Source: an uncultured Clostridia bacterium (GTDB taxonomy: Bacteria > Bacillota > Clostridia > Peptostreptococcales > Anaerovoracaceae). Taken from it: 64,000 bases of DNA. Below, one piece after another: positions 36,525-44,605 of the stretch. The DNA lies in NCBI GenBank assembly GCA_945928865.1, contig CAMENZ010000006.1, forward strand, positions 42,922 to 106,921, read 5' to 3'. The number at the start of each line of letters is the position of its first letter. The stretch's first letter is position 1. Both the position numbers and the translations under genes were made by a program. The notes beneath the pieces were generated by a model. That model worked only from the letters and a program-made list of their open reading frames with translations, searched no databases and was not told where the DNA came from.

Positions 36525-37526
36525 TTAATGTTTATGCTTAAGCTGCTCTCTAAATTCATACCATTTATAAAAGTCTTCCATATATTTATCAATAATGGCT
36601 TCTATCTGTATGAGCTGCTCCTGCTGTTTAACATCTCTATTTTCCTTGCTTATATCATCTATATTATAGCAAACTACTCCTTCTATTTCACCAATCTTCG
36701 GCTCTATATCTCTAGGAACTGCTAAATCCATAAAGACACTAGGCAAACTTTCTATATCCTTTATCATATCATACCTGACTGTATAATGAGGACTCCTAGT
36801 TGCACTGACAACACCATCCGCCTCTTTTAAAGCTTCATATCTATCATTATAGTTAATGCTATTAGCTCCCTTAGGTACAATATTCTCTCCATACTTATAC
36901 TGTCTTAAAGTCATAGTAGGCTCTATCCCTACTTTTACTAAATTTTCAGCAACCAGCCTTCCTATAACTCCATTTCCTATAACTAAAACCTTTTTTATCT
37001 TTTCATCTTTTTTCATAAGATTCACAGCTCTAAGAGCCGTAGAATTATCATTAACCTGAAAGTCTACCAAGGTTTTAACTTTTTTCCCTGCACTTACTGC
37101 CGTTCTAAATACCACATTCAAAAGAGTATCCGAAGCCTTTATTTTACCCGCATACTTAATAGCATCTCTCACCTGAGAAATAATCTGATGATCACCCCAA
37201 ATTTGAGATTCGGCACCTGCCGCCACCTTACATAAATGAATTATGGCTTCATCTCCTAAGAGAGTTCTGTGCATGTGTTCATAAAGAGCAAACTCTACAT
37301 TCATGGCATGACAAAGCTCCCTAAATGGATTCACTTCCTTACTCTCTTCTAAAGATAAATACAATTCAGTTCTATTGCAAGTCGCTATTAAGACAGCGCC
37401 TTTTATATCTTGATTTTCTCTTAACTTTTCATATATCTCCTCTATACGATCACCTGTTAAGGAAAAAGCCTCTCTCTCCTCTAAAGCTGCCATATTATAG
37501 TCGATATAAGACATTCTAATGTTCAA
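36525..37526 (-). CDS. hemA: Glutamyl-tRNA reductase (short form)
   Basis: NADPH reduction of glutamyl-tRNA(Glu) to glutamate-1-semialdehyde, first committed step. The nucleophile C50 lies in IATCNRTELYLS; WGDHQIISQVRDA and the NADPH domain (VLVIGNGVIGRLVAENL) follow. At 333 residues it is about 80-100 shorter than usual: the C-terminal dimerisation helix domain is reduced to QIEAIIDKYMEDFYKWYEF. First of the hem genes after cbiL. Confidence 0.93.
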   Translation of the reverse strand: MNIRMSYIDYNMAALEEREAFSLTGDRIEEIYEKLRENQDIKGAVLIATCNRTELYLSLEESKEVNPFRELCHAMNVEFALYEHMHRTLLGDEAIIHLCKVAAGAESQIWGDHQIISQVRDAIKYAGKIKASDTLLNVVFRTAVSAGKKVKTLVDFQVNDNSTALRAVNLMKKDEKIKKVLVIGNGVIGRLVAENLVKVGIEPTMTLRQYKYGENIVPKGANSINYNDRYEALKEADGVVSATRSPHYTVRYDMIKDIESLPSVFMDLAVPRDIEPKIGEIEGVVCYNIDDISKENRDVKQQEQLIQIEAIIDKYMEDFYKWYEFREQLKHKH

Positions 37527-37555
37527 AATCTTATGCTCCTTGTTTGTCTTTTTTT

Positions 37556-38233
37556 CTATTCTTGTCTATCGGCAGGAATAACTATTACAGAAAAATAACT
37601 GGACTGTTCCTGTAAATCTTTTAAGTCCTTATAAATTTTCTGATTTTCCATAGTAGCACATTCTACCATCATAGCTTTTCTATCAGCTAATTGTTCTTTA
37701 ACACTCATAATAGTCTTACCTGACTTCATGAGTACCTTTGTACCCTCCAACTCATCTACCATATCAGCTCTAAAAGTAGCCGGTATTATATGTAGCATTT
37801 CTTCTCTCTCACAAAGAGATGTATTAAGAGCCGCTGCCACAGCACAAAAAGATGGAATACCGGAAACTATACCCGTTTCATAGCCCATCTCTGTAAGCTT
37901 TCTATGAACATACATTACTGTACTATAAATTGTAGGATCTCCTAAAGTTAAAAAAGCTACCTGCTTACCTTCATCTAAATATTTAGCTAAAGTTGCAGCC
38001 GATTCTCTATGATACTTGTCCAGCACCGCCTTATCTTTTGTCATAGGCATAGGACAATTTACAACTTCCTTACCCTCTAAATATTTCCCCGTAATTCTAA
38101 CAGCAATATTATCTGTAGCTCCACTATCAGGTACTGCAATTATATCACTTTCTTCTATCAGCTTAACTGCCTTTATAGTTAAAAGTTCCGGATCGCCCGG
38201 ACCTACACCAACTGCGAAAAATTTCCCTTTCAT
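37556..38233 (-). CDS. cbiL: Precorrin-2/cobalt-factor II C20-methyltransferase
   Basis: SAM-dependent C20 methylation of the cobalt-containing macrocycle to cobalt-factor III in the anaerobic route. Family marks: FAVGVGPGDPELLTIKAV, FLTLGDPTIYSTVMYVH, GIPSFCAVAAALNTSLCEREE and a C-terminal VIVIPADR. 225 residues. The presence of cobalt uptake and CbiX in the same unit argues for the cobalt-loaded substrate. Confidence 0.92.
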   Translation of the reverse strand: MKGKFFAVGVGPGDPELLTIKAVKLIEESDIIAVPDSGATDNIAVRITGKYLEGKEVVNCPMPMTKDKAVLDKYHRESAATLAKYLDEGKQVAFLTLGDPTIYSTVMYVHRKLTEMGYETGIVSGIPSFCAVAAALNTSLCEREEMLHIIPATFRADMVDELEGTKVLMKSGKTIMSVKEQLADRKAMMVECATMENQKIYKDLKDLQEQSSYFSVIVIPADRQE

Positions 38234-38271
38234 CAGTCCTCCAAATCTACTCCAAAATCTATATTATCAGC

Positions 38272-39114
38272 CTATATAGTTTCAATATAAGCTTCTAATT
38301 CTTTCAAATTCTTAGGGGCTTTTAACCCATCTTTTAATATACCCTTATTAACTAAACTATTAAAAAGTTCTAAGGCTGCCGGCTGTTTAAGGTTAGTTTT
38401 TTCTAATAAATCTGTGTCTAAAAAAACTTCTTCAGGTAAGCCGTGAGCTATAACCTTGCCCTTACAAACTACAACCACATCATCTGCCCATTCATAAGCA
38501 AAATCCACATCATGAGTCGAAATTATAACTGTAATGCCCTCTTCGACCATCTTATTTACAATTCTATTAACTATTATGGTATGCTTAGGGTCTAAAGCTG
38601 CTGCCGGCTCATCTAAAATAATAATTTCGGGACTCATAACCATAACATCTGCTATGGAAACCTGCTTTTTTTGCCCTCCTGAAAGTGCATGAACCGGATT
38701 TTGTGCAAAATCTATAATTTCTAACTCTTCAATTATTTTATCTACTTTTTCTTTTACCACTTCTTCAACCATACCCATATTTAAAGGGCCGAAGGAAATT
38801 TCCTGTCTTACACTAGCTGAAAAAAGCTGGTTATCCGGGTCTTGGAATACGATCCCTACCTTACTTCTTAAATCCCTCAAAGCCTTACGGGAATATTCAA
38901 TCTTATTTCCGTCTAAATAAAGACTTCCTGAGGTGATTTTGTGAATGCCATTCATACACAGGAAAAAAGTGGATTTTCCCGATCCATTAGCACCCATAAA
39001 GACAATTTTCTTGCCTCTTTCCAATTCCACATTAAAATCATCTAAGGCATATTTATCCGTTTCTGTATAAGAAAACTTTACTGCCTCAGCTTTAAATACT
39101 ATGTCTTTCATCAT
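38272..39114 (-). CDS. cbiO: Cobalt ECF transporter ATPase
   Basis: ATP-binding subunit of the CbiMNQO cobalt importer. Walker A GANGSGKST (41-49), Q-loop VFQDPDNQLFSASV, signature LSGGQKKQVSIADVM, Walker B EIIILDEPAAALDP and switch histidine STHDVDFAYEW are intact. 280 residues. The ECF-type QDPDNQLF sequence distinguishes it from other ABC ATPases. Confidence 0.95.
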   Translation of the reverse strand: MMKDIVFKAEAVKFSYTETDKYALDDFNVELERGKKIVFMGANGSGKSTFFLCMNGIHKITSGSLYLDGNKIEYSRKALRDLRSKVGIVFQDPDNQLFSASVRQEISFGPLNMGMVEEVVKEKVDKIIEELEIIDFAQNPVHALSGGQKKQVSIADVMVMSPEIIILDEPAAALDPKHTIIVNRIVNKMVEEGITVIISTHDVDFAYEWADDVVVVCKGKVIAHGLPEEVFLDTDLLEKTNLKQPAALELFNSLVNKGILKDGLKAPKNLKELEAYIETI

Positions 39115-39139
39115 TCTATCTCTTTTATATCGGTTATTC

Positions 39140-39916
39140 TTAACCTTTTAATTTTATCCAAATTACCATTAAAAGTAAAGCACTTTCAAACAAAGTTATT
39201 AAGAGCACATTTCTTTTTGATATAGGATAATTTTCTTCCAATACATTTATCTCTCCATCATAACCACGGGCTTCCATAGAATCATAGAGAGCATTGCTTT
39301 TTTTCATAGACCTTATAAATAAAGTCTGTACCAATGAGCTAAAATCATTTAGGCTCTTCTTATAAGTTCCATATCCTAATCTAGCAGTTTGAGCCGTTTT
39401 AATGTGATAGGCTGTATCTAAAAGTACAAAAATAAATCTATATATGAGAAGCATTAACTCACACATAAGTTTAGGGCAATAGAGCTTACGCATAACTCCC
39501 AAAATATCTGTCATAGTAGTATTTAAGGCTAAAAAGTACAGGCAAGAAACAGAAGACATGGCGGTTACAACTAGCTGCAAACACCTCATTATATTATCCC
39601 AACCGGAAGTAATATAATAAGACCCTACGGGAATAGCGAAGGCTTCCAGTGGTACTTTAGATATATTAATTATAATTGCTAATATGCTTAAAACGATAAA
39701 TGTCAATGGGACTACCATTAAATGAACATAACGCCTTGAGGGAATTCCCCCAAGACGTACAGTTAAATATCCATTCAAAATCAGCACCATCACTCCCATA
39801 GCTATGGAACGGCTTACTACTAAAAATATTAAAGTAAGCACTGCAAAGGCGAATTTTTCAATAGGATTGACATATCTCAGTTTAGACAAATAGCAAAGCT
39901 TGTCTATAACTATCAT
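39140..39916 (-). CDS. cbiQ: Cobalt ECF transporter T component
   Basis: Membrane coupling protein linking CbiM to CbiO. Four or five hydrophobic segments; the cytoplasmic coupling helices with Ala-Arg-Gly signatures appear as AQTARLGYGTYKKSL and YDSMEARGYDGEINV. 258 residues. Between cbiN and cbiO with short spacers. Confidence 0.94.
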   Translation of the reverse strand: MIVIDKLCYLSKLRYVNPIEKFAFAVLTLIFLVVSRSIAMGVMVLILNGYLTVRLGGIPSRRYVHLMVVPLTFIVLSILAIIINISKVPLEAFAIPVGSYYITSGWDNIMRCLQLVVTAMSSVSCLYFLALNTTMTDILGVMRKLYCPKLMCELMLLIYRFIFVLLDTAYHIKTAQTARLGYGTYKKSLNDFSSLVQTLFIRSMKKSNALYDSMEARGYDGEINVLEENYPISKRNVLLITLFESALLLMVIWIKLKG

Positions 39917-39952
39917 TTTATTTCCTCAAAATTGTATGGACTCTAATAAATC

Positions 39953-40267
39953 CTACTTATTCCATTTAGATCTTTCATAGAAACGACCGATAAAGAAGAA
40001 TAAGATTCCTACTCCGATTCCTGTCTGAAGACAGAAGATTAAACTTTCAATTTCACCGGGAATTTCTCCTCCGATGTATCTTTCAAGAATTGGTTCGAAC
40101 CAAGGTTCATAATCAGTTCCTGTGATTTCAGCTACCATCTGGCTACCAGCATCATCACTTCCGCCAAATTCCGCTCCCTTTAACGCTAAGAAAGGAACTA
40201 TGGAAATGAGAATGGCTACAACTAGAAGAAGAATAACTAAGCCTTTTCTGCTCTTTTCATTTTTCAT
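39953..40267 (-). CDS. cbiN: Cobalt transporter accessory protein
   Basis: Small two-segment membrane partner of CbiM. N-terminal segment about 9-28, an extracytoplasmic loop with GAEFGGSDDAGSQMVAEITGTDYEPWFEPI (family hallmark, of which only the pattern is cited here), and a C-terminal segment. 104 residues. Two bases after cbiM, so coupled. Confidence 0.94.
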   Translation of the reverse strand: MKNEKSRKGLVILLLVVAILISIVPFLALKGAEFGGSDDAGSQMVAEITGTDYEPWFEPILERYIGGEIPGEIESLIFCLQTGIGVGILFFFIGRFYERSKWNK

Positions 40268-40268
40268 T

Positions 40269-41018
40269 TTATTTATCCTCCTTTATAAATCCAATTGCTC
40301 TTAATTCCGGTTTTGCAAATGATTCAAGTCCAATAATAATAACTACTGTAAGTATACCTTCAACAACTGCAAGTGGAAGCTGTGTAGGTGCGAATACGCC
40401 TAAGAATTTAACAGCGGAAGCCATAACTCCACCTACTTCTGAAGGGTATGCGAAAGCAAGCTGGAAGCTTGTTACACAGTAAGTTAATAAATCACCTAAG
40501 AATGCAGCTAAAAATACAGATACCATTTTATTCACTTTAAGTTTCTTTAATATTACATATACACCAAAAGTGATGAACGGTCCTGCAACAGCCATTGAGA
40601 AAGTGTTTGCACCTAAAGTTGTAAGTCCGCCATGTGCAAGTAAAATTGCCTGGAAAAGAAGTACGATAATTCCTAATACGCTTACTGCAGCAGGTCCAAA
40701 CAAAAGTGCTCCTAAGCCTGTTCCTGTCATGTGTGAACAGCTACCTGTTACTGAAGGAATCTTAAGAGATGAAAGCACGAATACGAAAGCTCCTGCCATA
40801 GCTAAAAGAGTAATAGTATTCTTGTTATGTTCAAGAGTCTTCTTAATAGACATGAAACCCCAAACTAATACAGGAATACATAAAACACCCCAAATAAGAC
40901 AGTGAGTTCCTGGAAGATATCCCTCCATAACGTGCATAGCATTAGCAGTCGGTACGATACCAAAAGCTAAAGATAAAATAGTTGCAATTGCAAGAAATAG
41001 TCTTTTTTCTTTTTTCAT
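40269..41018 (-). CDS. cbiM: Cobalt ECF transporter S component
   Basis: Metal-binding membrane component of the cobalt importer. A cleavable-looking leader ends at PTANA, exposing MHVMEGYLP (28-36), whose Met-His-Val amino terminus binds Co(II). Further ligands lie in HCLIWG and SCSHMTGTG. 249 residues. First gene of the long cbi-hem operon; preceded by AAAGGAG, a leader of about 100 bases and a perfect promoter. Confidence 0.96.
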   Translation of the reverse strand: MKKEKRLFLAIATILSLAFGIVPTANAMHVMEGYLPGTHCLIWGVLCIPVLVWGFMSIKKTLEHNKNTITLLAMAGAFVFVLSSLKIPSVTGSCSHMTGTGLGALLFGPAAVSVLGIIVLLFQAILLAHGGLTTLGANTFSMAVAGPFITFGVYVILKKLKVNKMVSVFLAAFLGDLLTYCVTSFQLAFAYPSEVGGVMASAVKFLGVFAPTQLPLAVVEGILTVVIIIGLESFAKPELRAIGFIKEDK

Positions 41019-41047
41019 TTTGTCTCCTTTCTACGTCTATAAGATAT

Positions 41048-41062
41048 TCACAAAATTTGTGA
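41048..41062. promoter_or_regulatory. Palindrome in the cbiM leader
   Basis: TCACAAA-A-TTTGTGA (41048-41062) lies about 30 bases before the cbiM start codon, between promoter and ribosome site. It could be a repressor operator or a small hairpin. A shorter version (CACAAATTGTG) occurs in the antiporter promoter at about 46270-46280. Confidence 0.4.
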
Positions 41063-41132
41063 TCTAATGGTCGCCTAAAATAAGTTTCTTCATACAAGTT
41101 ATAAATTGGCCAAACCATTCAATTGCCATTTA

Positions 41133-41161
41133 ATTATATACATTTATTCTAAGATTGTCAA
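41133..41161 (-). promoter_or_regulatory. Consensus promoter of the cbi-hem operon
   Basis: Minus-strand TTGACA (41156-41161), exactly 17 bases, TATAAT (41133-41138): both hexamers match the SigA consensus fully. Transcription would start about 110 bases before cbiM. I looked for the B12-box and GCCACTG core of a cobalamin riboswitch in this leader and did not find them. Confidence 0.8.
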
Positions 41162-41525
41162 TAGCACTCACCTTGTTTTAATGTGAGCATTTCCAACATT
41201 TATAGCCTTAACAATCTTTGTATAATAAGACTTATACCTTGTTTTGAAATTCACAATTCTGATAAAAAAAGATTTTATACCAGAACAATTTATCAACCTA
41301 TAAGACAAAATGTGTTGATAAATAAACGCTAAGGTTTGAGCCTTTAGATTTTGCCGTGTAAGGTGCTTAACGAACTGGTAATTCATGGTAAAAGTTTGCT
41401 GATTTATGAAATAGAGTCATTTCAGCCAACAAAATCTGCTTAAACGGAGAGATTTCATCTTAAAAATCCTTGAAATCTTTCAAAAGTTGTCTAAAATTGC
41501 TAAAATATCAAAATCGGGCAACAAA
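41162..41525. other. Non-coding gap upstream of the cbi-hem promoter
   Basis: About 360 AT-rich bases between the cbi-hem promoter and the terminator of the GntR gene. A 72-codon minus-strand frame at 41168-41386 has no ribosome site and poor composition, so I do not call it. Short repeats of GATTTTGC/GCAAAATC type occur (41344, 41433). Otherwise nothing recognisable. Confidence 0.5.
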
Positions 41526-41554
41526 AAAATAAAGCCTAGCAACTTTGCTAGGCT
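41523..41554 (-). terminator. Terminator of the gntR-type gene
   Basis: Minus strand: AGCCTAGCA (41546-41554), four-base loop, TGCTAGGCT (41533-41541), then a T-rich run. Closes the tadA-ispE-regulator unit. Confidence 0.85.
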
Positions 41555-41569
41555 CCTACAAATTCATTT

Positions 41570-42244
41570 TTACTCTTCGTGTGATATTCTCTTACCTTCA
41601 CGAATTACAAATTCCTTCAATTTAGAAATATGTTCTAAAACCCCTAACCTGGCATCTTCTGCATTTCCATTGGAAATTGCGTGGAAGATTTCTTCATGTT
41701 CTAAAGGTTGGTTCTTAAATCTTGTAAAATCATCATAATAGATGTATCTAAACCTGAGAGCCAAATCCTGAACCTGAGACACCATTTGAACTAAGGTCTT
41801 ATTTCCACTGAAATTTACTATGAGTTTATGAAATTCTTCATCAAACTTAATAATTTCAGGTACATTACCCTCTTCTACAGCCTTTTTATATTTTTCTGTA
41901 GCTAATCTAAGAGTTTCTTTTTCCTCATCAGTAACCCTTACAGCTGCTAAAGAAGCCGCCATACCTTCTAAATACTCACGAACCTCTAAAACATCTACCA
42001 TATCCTTTATGGAAACTTCCGAAGCATAAGCTCCTCTTCTTGGCTCAATGGAAACTAAACCTTCCTTTTCTAATTTCCTAATAGCTTCTCTAACAGGTGT
42101 ACGGCTAACTCCCATTTCGTCTGCCAACTCCACCTCCATCATTCTTGTTCCCGGTGGAATTTCACCTATCATGATCTGTCTTTTAAGCTCTTCATAAACA
42201 ATTTCCCTTAGAGGTTTATGATTTTGTAAGTCAAAATTTATCAC
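41570..42244 (-). CDS. GntR-family regulator, FadR/FCD subgroup
   Basis: DNA-binding regulator of 224 residues. The N-terminal winged helix (8-75) has the GntR pattern [48 protein letters not shown]. The C-terminal FCD helical domain (about 85-215) has metal-site residues in [10 protein letters not shown] and EHEEIFHAI, where a Zn- or Ni-bound acid ligand is usual. Start is GTG, seven bases after GGAG. Target genes cannot be told; it lies at the end of the ispE unit. Confidence 0.93.
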   Translation of the reverse strand: [224 protein letters not shown]

Positions 42245-42265
42245 GATTTTCTCCTTTTCTATCCT

Positions 42266-43159
42266 TTAAGAAGTCCAGTAAGCTTCATAGCCCTTCCTTC
42301 TTAAAATCCTACATGCCCTGGTAGCATCCTCTCGGCATTGAAAAACACCTACTATTGTAGGCCCGCTCCCACTCATGAGAACCTTTTCCACTCCCGTCAA
42401 CTCTGCCATTTGTTTTTTCAACAGGGCTACTTTTTCATATTTTTCCAAGGTATAATTTTCTAACACATTAACCATATTATCAAATATAATATTGTCTTTT
42501 TTCTCTGCCAGACCCTTAATCAAAGCTTCCATATCAGGTCTTTCTAAAACTTCACAACCATCTATGGCTTGAAAAACCTCACGGGTAGAAACCCCAAAAG
42601 GAGGTTTGGCTAAAACAAACCATTTTTCAATACCCTTTGGTAACGGTTCGATCTTTTCGCCTATACCTGTGCATAGGCTACAATGAAACTTACGACTCGC
42701 CTGACTCAATAGGCAAAAAGGTACATCAGCTCCTAATTCCACAGAAAGCTTACTAAGTGTACCCAAACTAAAATTCATCTGCCAAATTCTGTTTAAGCCT
42801 ATCATAACAGCCGCGCCATTGCCGCTGCCACCGCCTAAACCCGCTGAAACCGGTACATGCTTTTTTATATTTATTTTTAGCTTACCCCTTGGCATTTCCT
42901 TAAGCTGTCTTGCCATAAGCATTGCCGCCTTATAAGCTATATTTCTTTCATCCCTTGGTATATAAGGCTTATTTGTCATTATATCTATAACAAAATCTGC
43001 CCCTCCGGCATTCCATTCAATGTCCACCTTATCAAAGAGATCAACTCTTTGCATAACAGTTTCCAGCGTATGATAGCCGTCCTCTCTTAAACCTGTAACA
43101 TCTAAAGCCAGATTTATCTTTGCATAAGATTTTAGATAAATACTTTTACTATCTTTCAT
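42266..43159 (-). CDS. ispE: 4-diphosphocytidyl-2-C-methyl-D-erythritol kinase
   Basis: GHMP kinase of the MEP isoprenoid pathway. N-terminal YLKSYAKINLALDVTGLREDGYHTLETVMQ, ATP loop VPVSAGLGGGSGNGAAVMIGLN, and the C-terminal MSGSGPTIVGVF are typical. 297 residues. Starts directly behind the DUF gene at 43163, so it sits in a tadA - unknown - ispE - regulator transcript. Confidence 0.95.
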   Translation of the reverse strand: MKDSKSIYLKSYAKINLALDVTGLREDGYHTLETVMQRVDLFDKVDIEWNAGGADFVIDIMTNKPYIPRDERNIAYKAAMLMARQLKEMPRGKLKINIKKHVPVSAGLGGGSGNGAAVMIGLNRIWQMNFSLGTLSKLSVELGADVPFCLLSQASRKFHCSLCTGIGEKIEPLPKGIEKWFVLAKPPFGVSTREVFQAIDGCEVLERPDMEALIKGLAEKKDNIIFDNMVNVLENYTLEKYEKVALLKKQMAELTGVEKVLMSGSGPTIVGVFQCREDATRACRILRRKGYEAYWTS

Positions 43160-43162
43160 TTC

Positions 43163-44053
43163 TTATTTTTTCTTTTTCTTTTTAGAAGCTGCCCATTTAG
43201 CTTCCTGCTCTCTTCTTCTCTGTTCTTCTAAAGCCTTTTCTTCAGCTAAAGCCTTTCTTCCAGTAATATATTTACTGCCTGCTGAAGCGATAGTCCTAAT
43301 ACCCTTGACTTTATAGTGATTTATAGGTAATTCTTCTTTAAGAAGTTCTGCGTATTCTTCTAAAAGTTCTTCTTCCTTGGCAGCTTTTTTAGCTTCCTTA
43401 GCAGCTCTCTTTTCCTTTTCTCTACGCTCTTTTTCTAAAACCTCCTCTACAGATTTTCCTGTTTTCTTAGCTTCTTTATATGGATTAACCCTATCATCTT
43501 TCTTAGATTCAGAGTCTTCTTCTGCGGCTTTTTTATTTCCCCTCATAGTTACAACACCTATACCTATGAACATTAAAAGTGTCATTCCCATATATATCAT
43601 AGTATTTGCAGTCTGATTTAAGGTAGAAAAAGCTATAGTAGTTTCCTTGCCCATAGTTCTTCCCTTATTATCAACAAAATCCGGCGAAATAACTATCTTA
43701 TAATCAGAATTTCCCAAAGCTCTAACTGCACTGCCCTTGTCGCCTTTCTTAGATGTATCTAAAAGAGCTAAAACTACACCCTTCTCCTTTTGTGGATAAA
43801 GAACTCTTACAGGTAAGGCCTCATTCTTTGGTCCATAAAGTTTAATAGCATCATTGTTCATGCCCTTTAATGCTTTTTCTGTGAACTCACCATTAAAATA
43901 TAACTTTACACCGAAATTCTCAATAGCCGCATTCTTACCCCCATCTTTAGGATAACTCTTTTCTAAAGTTAAGCTTCCGGCAGCAAATGCTACAGATGTT
44001 CCCATTATTACTAAAATCATTATTAGGCTTAAAAGTATGCCTTTTCTTTTCAT
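43163..44053 (-). CDS. Membrane protein with Ig-like extracellular domain and charged tail, unknown function
   Basis: A signal peptide (1-24) leads into an extracellular domain of about 120 residues resembling bacterial Ig-like SbsA/Big_5 folds (SYPKDGGKNAAIENFGVKLYFNG, IAFSTL). One membrane segment follows (about 150-168), then a 125-residue cytoplasmic tail extremely rich in Lys and Glu (coiled coil, ending in six lysines). No enzyme motif. Its start overlaps tadA by four bases. It may sense or bind the wall and have a scaffolding tail, but that is speculation. Confidence 0.7.
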   Translation of the reverse strand: MKRKGILLSLIMILVIMGTSVAFAAGSLTLEKSYPKDGGKNAAIENFGVKLYFNGEFTEKALKGMNNDAIKLYGPKNEALPVRVLYPQKEKGVVLALLDTSKKGDKGSAVRALGNSDYKIVISPDFVDNKGRTMGKETTIAFSTLNQTANTMIYMGMTLLMFIGIGVVTMRGNKKAAEEDSESKKDDRVNPYKEAKKTGKSVEEVLEKERREKEKRAAKEAKKAAKEEELLEEYAELLKEELPINHYKVKGIRTIASAGSKYITGRKALAEEKALEEQRRREQEAKWAASKKKKKK

Positions 44054-44556
44054 AAGTTTTTTTCCTCCGATTTTTCTTTAGAATTTCTTTTGATTTCTCT
44101 CAATTCTCTGAAAAAGCTACGCACTATATCTGCACATTGTTCCTTTAAGGAACCTTCTTCCAAATATATAGTTTCAATCTGATGATTAAGCTCCGGTGCC
44201 TGAACAATATTAAAAACAGAACCACAAGCTCCCGCCTTAGGGTCCGGAGTACCTATAAACAGTTTCTCCACCCTTGCCCAAACCAAAGCCCCTGCACACA
44301 TACTGCAAGGTTCCATAGTAACATACATATTACAACCTGTCAGTCTTCTCCAACCTAAAGTTTCCCCTAAATGTTTGGAAGCCTTTCTTATGGCTATAAT
44401 CTCTGCATGAGCTGTAGTATCATGTTTTGATTCAGTTAAATTATGACCTCTGCCTATTATTATGCCATCCTTTTCTATGACAGCACCTACAGGAATTTCT
44501 CCCTTTTTTTTGGCTTTTTTAGCTTCTTTTAAAGCCTCTAACATAAACTTTTCCAT
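44050..44556 (-). CDS. tadA: tRNA-specific adenosine deaminase
   Basis: Converts the wobble adenosine of tRNA(Arg) to inosine. Zinc deaminase motif H50-A-E52 (TTAHAEIIAI) and PCSMC (83-87) with the tRNA-type ALVWARVEKLFIGTPDPKAGACGSV that distinguishes TadA from cytosine deaminases. 168 residues. First gene of its unit. Confidence 0.94.
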   Translation of the reverse strand: MEKFMLEALKEAKKAKKKGEIPVGAVIEKDGIIIGRGHNLTESKHDTTAHAEIIAIRKASKHLGETLGWRRLTGCNMYVTMEPCSMCAGALVWARVEKLFIGTPDPKAGACGSVFNIVQAPELNHQIETIYLEEGSLKEQCADIVRSFFRELREIKRNSKEKSEEKNL

Positions 44557-44605
44557 ACATCATTGTATAATACCATAAAATCCCTTGAATTTCAAGATTT
44601 TTGTA

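Noticed and set aside
41168..41386. 72-codon minus-strand open frame upstream of the cbi-hem operon
   Set aside because: No ribosome site, overlaps non-coding-looking DNA, residue composition not protein-like, and no neighbour in an operon.
41018..41520. Cobalamin riboswitch upstream of cbiM
   Set aside because: No GCCACTG core or AG-rich B12 box on the minus strand; kept only as a finding about the absence.
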